NCBI RefSeq assembly: GCF_029978005.1
Contig: NZ_JARKOZ010000046.1
Location: 62,001 to 126,000, forward strand
Reading direction: 5' to 3'
Origin: Solidesulfovibrio sp.
Lineage (GTDB): Bacteria > Desulfobacterota > Desulfovibrionia > Desulfovibrionales > Desulfovibrionaceae
DNA: 64,000 nucleotides
Shown here one piece after another: positions 1 through 8,200 of this stretch. Numbering within the stretch: position 1 is the stretch's first letter; each line of letters begins with the position of its first letter. Made by a program: the position numbers and the translations under genes. Below the pieces are notes generated by a model, which was not told the origin of the DNA, did no database searches, and saw only the letters and a list, made by a program, of their open reading frames with translations.

Positions 1-39
1 CTGGCCATCGAGGAATTCTTCACCGGAGGCGGCCGGTGA
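1..39 (+). CDS. 3' end of an unidentified upstream gene (partial)
   Basis: Reading frame 1 is open from the window edge to a TGA at 37-39 and encodes only 12 residues (LAIEEFFTGGGR). The stop overlaps the GTG start of the next gene in a GTGA arrangement, the same coupling seen repeatedly in this island, so it is probably the tail of a real co-transcribed gene. Twelve residues are too few to name it. Confidence 0.55.
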   Translation: MAIEEFFTGGGR

Positions 40-605
40 AAAGGTTCGCCCACCTCGGCTGCGGCAAGCGCCGGCTCGAGGGCTACATCCACGTGGACAT
101 CGCGGACTGGCCGCACATCGACTACCGCCACGACATCCGCACCCTGCCCATGTTCGAGGACGGCAGCCTGGACGGCATCTACGCCTCCCATGTGCTGGAA
201 TACTTCGACCGGGTCGAGGTCGTGGACGTGCTGCGGGAATGGCGGCGCACGCTGCGCCCCGGCGGCCTCCTGCGGCTGGCCGTTCCCGATTTCGCCGCCC
301 TGTGCGGGCTGTACCGGGAGACGGGGCGGCTCGACCTCGTGCTCGGGCCCTTGTACGGCCGCTGGAGTCCGGCCGCCGGGGTGGTCATCCACCACAGGAC
401 GACCTATGATTTCGATTCTCTGGCCCAGCTCTTGCAAGAAAGTGGCTTCGAAAAGGTTCGCCGTTGGGACTGGCGCACGGTGTTCACCGGGCCGCACGCG
501 GGGTACGACGACTATTCCCAGGCGTACTACCCGCATATGGACAAGGACAACGGCCGGTTGACGAGCCTCAACGTGGAAGCGGAGAAGGCGGGCGACAGGC
601 CATGA
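36..605 (+). CDS. Class I SAM-dependent methyltransferase (type 11-like)
   Basis: A 189-residue protein with the compact Rossmann methyltransferase layout: glycine-rich SAM loop HLGCGKR at residues 6-12, an acidic strand end (HVDIADW), the post-motif segment SHVLEYF and the motif LRPGGLLRLAVPDF. The family usually methylates small molecules or sugars; the substrate cannot be read from sequence. The GTG start is chosen because it overlaps the preceding stop (GTGA), indicating translational coupling, and because the SAM loop begins almost at once. It is the first of many methyltransferases in this glycan island, so methylation of a surface sugar is the likely role (inference). Confidence 0.8.
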   Translation: MKRFAHLGCGKRRLEGYIHVDIADWPHIDYRHDIRTLPMFEDGSLDGIYASHVLEYFDRVEVVDVLREWRRTLRPGGLLRLAVPDFAALCGLYRETGRLDLVLGPLYGRWSPAAGVVIHHRTTYDFDSLAQLLQESGFEKVRRWDWRTVFTGPHAGYDDYSQAYYPHMDKDNGRLTSLNVEAEKAGDRP

Positions 606-828
606 GCATGGCCTCGGCTCCGGCCCCGTTGTCCGGCCCAGGCACAGCGGGGCGCACGGAGACATGTTTCTGACGCGGCCCGGGGGCGGGCCGGGACCGG
701 AAGGCGTCCGCAAGGCGCGCGGCGACTTCGGGCCGCCGCCGGTCCGGACCGGCGGGGCGAGCGGCGCGTTGGGGCGCAGGGCCTTCCCGCGTCTGCCTCG
801 GGCGTGACGCATTGCGGGAGGGCTTCGG
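606..828 (+). other. Non-coding gap with a 20-bp perfect palindrome
   Basis: No convincing gene lies here. Positions 736-755 form a perfect palindrome with arms CCGCCGGTCC and GGACCGGCGG. It could fold as a very stable hairpin and reduce read-through from the upstream methyltransferase, but no T-run follows, so it is not a classical terminator. Confidence 0.5.
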
Positions 829-1605
829 ATGACGGGCATCGAACACCGGCATGTCAGCCGCGGCGCGAGGGCGATCTGCATGGCAGCGACGGAGGTCGGG
901 GCGGACCGAAGCCCAAGCCCCAAAGAGGACGACGCCTTCGAAACGCTCGTCCTGATTCCCGCCCGCGGCGGCTCCAAGGGGATACGGGACAAGAACATCG
1001 CGGACCTCGGCGGCGTTCCCTTGTTGGCGCATACCATCCGCACGGCCCAGGCCGCCCGCAACGTCGACCGCATCGTGGTCTCCACCGAAAGCGAGGGAAT
1101 CCGGCGCGTGGCCTTGGAGTGGGGCGCGGAGGCGCCTTTTTTGCGTCCCCGCGAGCTGGCCGAGGACCACGCCGACATGGGCGACGCCATCCGGCACGCC
1201 AGACTGGAGTTGGCCAAGGACGGCTATTCCCCGGACGCCGTCGTGATCCTGCTGGCCACCAGCCCCTTCCGGTCTCCCGGACTGGTGGAGCTGGCCGTGG
1301 ACAGCCTGCGGCGGGGCTACAACCATTTCACGACCGTGAAGGAGTGCCCGATGCGGCCATGCGACCTGCTGGAGCGGGACGCCGCCGGCCGGATGCGGAT
1401 GCTGCACCCCGACGCGGACAGGCGGCTTTTCCTGCGGCCCTATGGTCTCGTGACGGGCCAGCGATTGGGGAAGGCCGGCGGCAAGGGCAATCTCATGCAC
1501 CGCATCGGCGATCCCGTCGCATGCATCGACATCGACGAGCCGGAGGATCTGGAGCTGGCCCGCAGGGTGCTCGACGCGGGGTTGTTCAGGCCGTGTCGGC
1601 CATGA
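829..1605 (+). CDS. Acylneuraminate (CMP-nonulosonate) cytidylyltransferase-like protein
   Basis: 258 residues. The N-terminal nucleotide-binding motif LIPARGGSKGIRDKNI, about 42 residues in, is the signature of CMP-sialic acid synthetases (NeuA/PtmB/LegF type), which transfer CMP from CTP to an eight- or nine-carbon keto sugar acid. Also visible are VVSTESEGI, LLATSPFRSPG and a late CIDIDEPEDLELA segment, all in the usual order. The ATG at 829 has GGAGG seven bases upstream; an ATG at 880 would drop 17 unconserved residues and is possible. It ends in an ATGA overlap with the next gene. No NeuB- or NeuC-like gene is in the window, so the sugar acid is made elsewhere. Confidence 0.85.
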   Translation: MTGIEHRHVSRGARAICMAATEVGADRSPSPKEDDAFETLVLIPARGGSKGIRDKNIADLGGVPLLAHTIRTAQAARNVDRIVVSTESEGIRRVALEWGAEAPFLRPRELAEDHADMGDAIRHARLELAKDGYSPDAVVILLATSPFRSPGLVELAVDSLRRGYNHFTTVKECPMRPCDLLERDAAGRMRMLHPDADRRLFLRPYGLVTGQRLGKAGGKGNLMHRIGDPVACIDIDEPEDLELARRVLDAGLFRPCRP

Positions 1606-2918
1606 AGGCCCTGCTTTCCCTGTGCCTGGAGCCGGCCGAGCTGGAACTCGTCCTTCGAGCCGAGGGCTTGGACAACGCTTTGGCGGCGCTTCGCGGCCTC
1701 GGGGACGTGGACGTGGCGGTCCTGCACCGCGCGGCCGACGCCGAGCTGGTCAGGCGTTTCCCGGGAATCCGGTGGGTCGAGGCCTCGCCCCGGCGGGAGG
1801 GCGACGTTTGCGCGGCCGCGGTGGACGCGGCCATGGAACGCGGCCTGGTCGCGGGCGACGCCCCGCTTTTTTTTCTCGATTGCCGCAATCCCCTGCTGGA
1901 GGCCGAAGACCTGCGGCAGGCCCTGCGCCTGGCCGGCCCCGGGCTCGATCCCGTGCTGTCCGTGAGCGCCATGCGCGACCATCCATGCCAGTTCCGCACC
2001 GCGTACGTCGTGGTGGCCGCCGCCGTGCTCCCGCTGCCCGACCCGGCCTTCGCCGTGGACGCCCTGGCCGGCCGGGAACATGTGGCTTCCCAACCTTTTC
2101 CCGTGCTCTGGATGCAGCTGTTCGTCGAAGCTCCCGCCCGTTCGCGTTGCTACCGGGTCCCCCGCGGCCGTGCGAACCTCGTCCCTCTGGACTTCGGGCC
2201 TCCGCCCCAGGCCGGGGAATGGCTGCTCCACCATGTGTCCCCGCAATCCGCCCGGCTGGTCCACCTGCCCTGTGCGGACCGCCGCGACGCCCGGGAACTG
2301 GCCGTTCCCCCCTTTTACGCCCCCGGCGAGTGGCCTTTCCTCGGATTGGCGCGCCAGGGGAAGGTGACGGTGCATCTGGCCGTGGACGTCGCCGCCGAGG
2401 CCGGGGACGAGGTGCAGGTGATCGCCTTGGGCGCGAAACCGCCGGAAGAGGCCGTGGCGGTTCTGCGTCCCGATTGGCGCCGGAGGGAGACGGTGAGGGC
2501 GCCGGACGGCCGCCTCTTTTCCGGGGCGTTGGCGACGCTGGACGCCGCCGCCGGCCCCCTGGCCTGCGTCCTGCGGCGCGAAAGCGCCTGCGAGGCCGAC
2601 GTCTTCGAGATCGTCCGCCACGAGGGCTTCCCCTGGGGCGTGGACGCCGCCACGGGCCTGCCGACGCGCGGGGAAGGGGGGCGGCTGATCACGGGAAGGC
2701 AGGATTTTCCGCCGCTTTTCCAGGCGGAGGGCTCCTTGGCCTTCGGCAGGGCCGCGGATCTGCTCCGGCTGCGGGAGCTCGTGGCGGCCGGGGGCGTCGC
2801 GGGCCTGGATTTGGGCAAGCGGGCCGTGCGTGTGCGCGGCGAGATGGACCTTCTGCGCGTCGCGGTGCTGCGCGAAGCGCGCGAAAAAGAGAGGAATCCT
2901 GATGCACCGGCGGTATAG
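1602..2918 (+). CDS. Uncharacterised protein with a degenerate cytidylyltransferase-like N-terminus
   Basis: 438 residues if it starts at the ATG coupled to the previous stop (ATGA, 1602-1605). The first 130 residues resemble a nucleotidyltransferase fold: FFLDCRNPLLEAEDLRQAL and VLSVSAMRDHPCQFRTAY occupy places where true CMP-sugar synthetases have the LLQPTSPLR-type and SVT-type segments. The N-terminal PARGGSK-type CTP loop is missing, so catalysis is doubtful. The remaining 300 residues match no family I recognise. Being directly downstream of an intact cytidylyltransferase, it may be a partner subunit or a diverged copy (inference). Confidence 0.6.
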   Translation: MKALLSLCLEPAELELVLRAEGLDNALAALRGLGDVDVAVLHRAADAELVRRFPGIRWVEASPRREGDVCAAAVDAAMERGLVAGDAPLFFLDCRNPLLEAEDLRQALRLAGPGLDPVLSVSAMRDHPCQFRTAYVVVAAAVLPLPDPAFAVDALAGREHVASQPFPVLWMQLFVEAPARSRCYRVPRGRANLVPLDFGPPPQAGEWLLHHVSPQSARLVHLPCADRRDARELAVPPFYAPGEWPFLGLARQGKVTVHLAVDVAAEAGDEVQVIALGAKPPEEAVAVLRPDWRRRETVRAPDGRLFSGALATLDAAAGPLACVLRRESACEADVFEIVRHEGFPWGVDAATGLPTRGEGGRLITGRQDFPPLFQAEGSLAFGRAADLLRLRELVAAGGVAGLDLGKRAVRVRGEMDLLRVAVLREAREKERNPDAPAV

Positions 2919-3963
2919 CGCGGCCGAACTGACACGATTCCGGCCGGGCTGGAACGCCCGGCTGCTGGCCGGGCACGCTCCCGGGCTCGAGCCGGTGGCC
3001 GAAAAATACAAGGCCCGCCTGCTTGCGGACATCGAAGCCGGCCGCCTCGTCGTCGAGGAGTCCGGGGCCTGCCTTTGCGGGGGAGGGGATTTCCTGCCGC
3101 TCGCCGCCACGGACCGCTTCGGCCTGCCTTTCGGGAGCCTGCTGTGCACGCGCTGCGGCCTGGTGCTGACCTCGCCGCGGCTGGCCGAGGCTTCGCTGCC
3201 CCGCTACTACAACGAGATATACCATCCGCTGGTGTTCGGCACGGAACGCATCGCCGAATACGTGAACTTCACCGGCTACGGCCAGGGCCGCCTGGTATGG
3301 GAGCGCCTGTCCCCGCACCTGGGCCGCCGCGAGGCGCTACGCGTGCTGGAGATCGGCGCGGGGACCGGCTCGGTGCTGCACGAGATGCGGGAAGCGGCCC
3401 TGGCGGACGGCTGCCGCCTCGAACCCTGGGGCTTCGAATATTCCCGGGACTGCCTCGACATCGCCGCGTCCCGCTTCGGCATCACGCTTCTCGAGGGCGG
3501 TTGCGCCGAGGCCCTGGCCCTTGGCCGCTCCTTCGACTGCGTCGTGCTGAGCCACGTGCTGGAGCACGTGTCCGACCTGCCGGCGTTCCTGGCGGATGTT
3601 CGCGCCCTGATGCGCGACGGGACGCTGCTTTACGTCGAAGTTCCCGGACTCATGGTCCTGCACAAGTCCCCCTGGTACGAATACGACTTTCTCAAGTACG
3701 CCATCCACGCCCACACCTTCGCCTTCACCCGCCAGACCCTGGTCGGCGTCTTGCGCCGGTTCGGCCTGGCGGACATCGCCAGCGACGAGCTGGCCTACGG
3801 CATTTTCGCCAAGGGGGAGAGGACCCCGGACGAGGACTTCGCCGCCGTCGACCTCGTGGCCTACCTGGCTTTCGTGGAACGCGAACTGGGCTACCTCCAG
3901 GGAAAAGAAACGCTCGCCGTCAAGACCCGCGCCGACGACGAACCCACCGACGGCGGCGCCTGA
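2902..3963 (+). CDS. Class I methyltransferase with N-terminal zinc-ribbon-like cysteines
   Basis: 353 residues from the ATG at 2902, which has a GAGAGG Shine-Dalgarno and overlaps the previous gene by 17 bases. CLCGGG and LLCTRCGLV near residues 55-80 form a CxC...CxxC ribbon, as in many sugar C-methyltransferases. The SAM core follows: VLEIGAGTGSVLHEM, SHVLEHV and LLYVEVPG. The ribbon plus Rossmann layout is common in deoxysugar methyltransferases of polysaccharide loci, but the C-terminal domain of true C3-methyltransferases was not clear. The stop overlaps the next start (TGATG). Substrate unknown. Confidence 0.8.
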   Translation: MHRRYSAAELTRFRPGWNARLLAGHAPGLEPVAEKYKARLLADIEAGRLVVEESGACLCGGGDFLPLAATDRFGLPFGSLLCTRCGLVLTSPRLAEASLPRYYNEIYHPLVFGTERIAEYVNFTGYGQGRLVWERLSPHLGRREALRVLEIGAGTGSVLHEMREAALADGCRLEPWGFEYSRDCLDIAASRFGITLLEGGCAEALALGRSFDCVVLSHVLEHVSDLPAFLADVRALMRDGTLLYVEVPGLMVLHKSPWYEYDFLKYAIHAHTFAFTRQTLVGVLRRFGLADIASDELAYGIFAKGERTPDEDFAAVDLVAYLAFVERELGYLQGKETLAVKTRADDEPTDGGA

Positions 3964-5150
3964 TGCATCTTCGCCGACAGATGGAACAGGCCCTGGAAGC
4001 GTCCGATCCGGGGCAGGCGGCCGACCGGCTGTGGCGCCAGGGCCATGCCCTGATGAACATGAGCCGCCTTTTCGCCGGCAACGGATACCGGGGGGACTAC
4101 CAGCAGGTCTTTCACGTGCTTTATTCCCAGCACGTCGAGACGCAACGGCTTCTCGAAGCGGCGGCCTGGGGCGAACGGCTGCGGCGCGCCGACCGGCTCG
4201 TGGAGCAAGCGCGCAAGGGGCCGTGGACCGCCGCGACGCCGGCGGCGCTGGCCTCGGTCCTGGCGGAGTGCCCCTGGCATGCCGGGGCGCAGGCGCTCTT
4301 GCGCTCGGCCGCCGCGCCGGACGACGACGCGGTCGCGGTCTTGCGCCGCCGCTTCCGGTTTCGCCACGAAGGCCTGCTCCGCCACAAGGCGATCACGCTG
4401 CCCATGGCCCTGGCTTGCGATCCCGTCGACGGCAGCCTGCTCGTGGGCGACAGGAACGCCGGCGCGGTGCTGCGCCTGGATGCCGACGGCCGGCGGTGCG
4501 GGACGGTCCTCGGCGGCCTGCGCGATCCCCGCTCCCTGGTTTTCGACGCCGACGGCAGCCTGTGGGTCGCCGAAATGCAGGGGGAGCGGCTGTGGCGCGT
4601 CGGCCGGGACGGACGCACGCGCCGGTTCTCCCTGCCCGAACTGCTGCCCGAGGGAGCGCCGGCCCTTCCCTTGAGTCTTGCGCCCGTGGCCGGCGGCCTC
4701 CTCGTGCTCCTGACGCGGCAGCATTATACGGAGGTGGCCATGGCCCGGCTGGCCGGACCGGACCCCCTGCGGGTCGTCGCCTGGCAACCCGTGGATTGCG
4801 GCATGATCTGGAGCATCGGCGCGGGGGGCGGCGGTTTTCTGGGATACTTCCGGCCGGTGGGGCCGGTCCTGCAAAGCCCCGACGGATTCCGCTGGGAGCC
4901 TTTTTCGCGGGTCGCACTGCCGGCTCCGTTGCGCACCGGCCGCCAGGCCGAGGACGGGGTCTTCGTTTTGGCCGGCGACAGCGTCGTGCGCCTCGATCTC
5001 GCCGGGGAGCTTGTCTGGAGCGCCTCCCTGGCGCATCTTCTCGGCCGGCCCTCGTCCCCCACGGACTGCGCCCTGGGCCGGACGTCCCAGGGCCGCCGCC
5101 TGTACATCGTCGACACGGATCTGGCCGCGATCCATGTCCTTGACGTCTAG
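3963..5150 (+). CDS. Cytoplasmic NHL/SMP-30-like beta-propeller protein
   Basis: 395 residues starting at the ATG that shares its A with the previous stop. After a helical N-terminal 140 residues come repeated blade-like segments of NHL/gluconolactonase type: LACDPVDGSLLVGDRNAGAV, LRDPRSLVFDADGSLWVAE and a closing blade RRLYIVDTDLAAIHVLD. No signal peptide is visible, so it should be cytoplasmic, unusual for this fold. No catalytic metal ligands could be assigned. It is likely a scaffold or sugar-lactone-type protein accompanying the methyltransferase; the function is unknown. Confidence 0.6.
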   Translation: MHLRRQMEQALEASDPGQAADRLWRQGHALMNMSRLFAGNGYRGDYQQVFHVLYSQHVETQRLLEAAAWGERLRRADRLVEQARKGPWTAATPAALASVLAECPWHAGAQALLRSAAAPDDDAVAVLRRRFRFRHEGLLRHKAITLPMALACDPVDGSLLVGDRNAGAVLRLDADGRRCGTVLGGLRDPRSLVFDADGSLWVAEMQGERLWRVGRDGRTRRFSLPELLPEGAPALPLSLAPVAGGLLVLLTRQHYTEVAMARLAGPDPLRVVAWQPVDCGMIWSIGAGGGGFLGYFRPVGPVLQSPDGFRWEPFSRVALPAPLRTGRQAEDGVFVLAGDSVVRLDLAGELVWSASLAHLLGRPSSPTDCALGRTSQGRRLYIVDTDLAAIHVLDV

Positions 5151-5284
5151 TGTTGCGTCCCTGAAAAAATACGATAGTATTTTTTCAGATAACTATAGCA
5201 ACTAAAACATGTTGTCCGACGAATGCGTATGCACGCATTTCGCGGACGCGGCGCGAGACGACTCCTGAAACCGCCGGGAACCCC
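5151..5284 (+). promoter_or_regulatory. AT-rich intergenic element: hairpin plus AAAACATGTT
   Basis: Ten bases after the stop of the propeller gene lies a perfect 12-bp inverted repeat: CTGAAAAAATAC at 5161-5172, loop GATA, GTATTTTTTCAG at 5177-5188. AAAACATGTT follows at 5204-5213, 71 bases before the next start codon. The AT content is far above the surroundings. A closely similar hairpin with the same trailing decamer occurs at 40517-40554 on the other strand, ahead of wbpB-wbpD. It may be an intercistronic terminator, a protein-binding site or a transcript-processing element. Confidence 0.55.
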
Positions 5285-8200
5285 ATGAGAATCATCCACT
5301 ACCCGTTCATCCGCACCCAGGCCGAATGCGACGATCTCTACCACCGCGCCTGCTGGTACCTGCCGGACATGCGCGAACACACCGTGGTCTTTCCCTTCCA
5401 CGACGAGGCGTTGCGGCCCGGCGGGCCGCCGCTGGCCTTTGGCGTGGAGGGGCCGCCGCAGTTCACGGCGGAATTTCCCGTGGCCAGGGACAATCCCGAC
5501 GTCATGCGGCTGCTCAACCGGGCCGATTTCATCCTGCTGTGGCGCGACGACCTCAACCGCATGGAGCGCTACAACCTCCAGGGCCTTTCCAAGCGCCTGC
5601 TCAACGTTAGCAAGGCCTCCGAGGAATCCCGCTACGAGGCCTACCACAACGCCATCCTGCGCCACGATCTCATGGCTTCCGAGGCGCGTCAGGCCCTCGT
5701 CGCCGAGAACCAGGCGCGGCTGGCGGCCCTGGCCCCGCGGCTGCGGTCGCGAAAGGCCTACGTTTTCGGCACCGGCCCGTCCCTCGGCCTGGCCATGGAC
5801 ATGGATTTCTCCGACGGCGTCTCCATTGTGTGCAACGCCGCCGTGCGCAACGCGCCGTTGCTCGACCGCATCAAGCCCGCCTGCATCGTGGCCGCCGATC
5901 CGGCCCTGCATTACGGGGTTTCCCGCTACGCCGCCGCCTTTCGCGAGCACCTGGTCGCAGCCATGCGCCGCCACGGCTCGTACCTGTTCATGCCCATGGG
6001 CTATTACCCCTTGTTCGTGCGCCAGTATCCGGACCTCGCCCCCCGGGTCTTCGGCGTACCCGTCGTGCCGGCCCGGCCGGAAAACGTGAGCGTGGACCTG
6101 ACGCAGCGCTACCAGATCGCCTGCTACGCCAATATTTTGACACTCTTCCTCCTGCCCCTGGGGGCCACCCTGGCCCAGGAGGTCCACGTCCTCGGCTGCG
6201 ACGGACGCTCGCCCCTGCCCGAGGACGAAGGCGGCAATCCCTCGCCCTTTTGGAAGCACCACGGCGATTCGGAGTTCGAGGAGATCTACGACACCCTCAA
6301 GATCTGCCATCCGAGCTTTTTCGACCTCAACTACGAGGACTGGTACGCCGAGCACTGCCAGGGCGTGAGCATCCTGACGCAAAAGGCCGAGGCGGCCGGC
6401 CGCGTCGTGCGCGTGGACACCCCCTCCTATATCCCCTGCCTGGCCCGGCGGCTGACGCCCCGCCACCGCGAGGCCTGCCTGGCCGCCCTGGAGAAGGCCC
6501 CGGCCCAGGACTCGGCCTACGCCCGGGTCAGGGACACGCGCACCAAAAGCCGCTACACGGTGTCGGTCATCGTCTCCATGTACAAGGCCGAACGCTTCGT
6601 GGCCCCCATGCTTCACAACCTGCTGTCCCAGACCCTGTACCGCCGGGGCGAGGTGGAGGTCCTGCTCATCGACAGCGCCTCCCCGGCCAACGACGGCGGC
6701 GAGGCCGCGCCCTTCCTGGGCGCCCATGCCCACCTGTTCTACGGCCGCACCAGGGAGCGCGAAACCGTCTACGGGGCCTTTAACCGGGCCATCCGCGAGT
6801 CGCGCGGCCGCTACATCATGAACCTCGACACCGACAACCGGCTGCGTCTGGACGCCCTGGAGATCTTCGCCGGGCAACTGGACGGCCGGCCCGACATCGG
6901 GCTGGTCTACGGCAACCAGTACATCGGCCAGTTCGAGAACGAGACGTTCTACAACCACGTCAAGTTCGGCCGCTGCCGGCGTCCCCGGTTCTCGCGGGAC
7001 ATGATGCTGCACAAGTATTATTTCGGCTCGGAACTGATGTGGCGCAGGGAGCTGCACGACAAGGTCGGCTACTACGACGAGTCCTACGTGGTGGCCGGCG
7101 ACTACGAGATGGTGTGCCGCCTGGCGACCGTGACCGACTTCCTCCACGTGGACCGCTACTTCGGCCTGTACCTCAAGAATCTCGGCGGGGTGGAGTACAG
7201 CAACCTCGCGTTGTGCGACGCCGAGGACCAGCGCATCCGGGAGGCCTACGCCCAGGCCTTTCCCAAGGCCGTGGACCCGCCCCGGGTGCACGTCCACTAC
7301 CCCATCGCCCCCAAGGCGCCCAACGACTACATGACCATCGTCTGCCACACCATGAGCTGCGACAAGCCCATCGACCGGTCGGTCATGAAGCTCCACGAAA
7401 GCCTGGAATTCCCCTTCATCCTCTACAGCGTCGACCAGAATTCCTCCCAGGCCACCCGGGACAGCATCGCCTACCTGGAGGGCGAGGGGCTGCTCGTCGC
7501 CGGAGACGCCCTGCCGCCGACGGTCCGCGCCTTGTTCGAGGGGCGCATCGCCTACCGGCCGGCCGTGCGCTTCCTGCTCCTGGCCCATGGCGAAACCGTG
7601 CTGCTGGACAAGGACTTCCTGTCCATGAAGCGGCCCGCCCTCACGAATTATTTCAAAAAGGCCCACCTGGACCTGACTGCACCCTTCCGCACGGCGGAGG
7701 GGCTCTTCGATCCGCTGAAGGTCCCGGTCTATTGCGATTACCACGAGTTCGAGCGCCTGGACCTCGGGCCGCACACGGCCGTGGACGCGCGGGGCGTGGC
7801 GGACGGCGCCGCGGACGGCGACCTGACGGTGTGCATCCAGCACTACGCGCCGACGGGACAGGAAGGCACGTACCGGGAGGCCCTCAAGCGCGCCGTGGAT
7901 TCGGTGCGCCGGCAGGACTGGGACGGGACCGTGCGGGTGGTGGTCACGGACGACGGCTCGGCCTGGTCGGCGCAGCTCGCCGGAGACGACCCGGCCCGGC
8001 GCATCCGGGCCCACGACCGGGCATCCCTGGCCGGCCGGGAGGCCTTCAGGGACATCGACGCCGACCTTTACCTCTACAAGCCGCGCACCGGCTATTTTTC
8101 CAAGGGCGTGCTCTGGAACGCGGCCGTGGCCCTGACCGGCTCGCCGCGTCTGGTCTTCCTCGACGACGACCACCACTTCCTGCGCCCGGATTCGCTTCGC

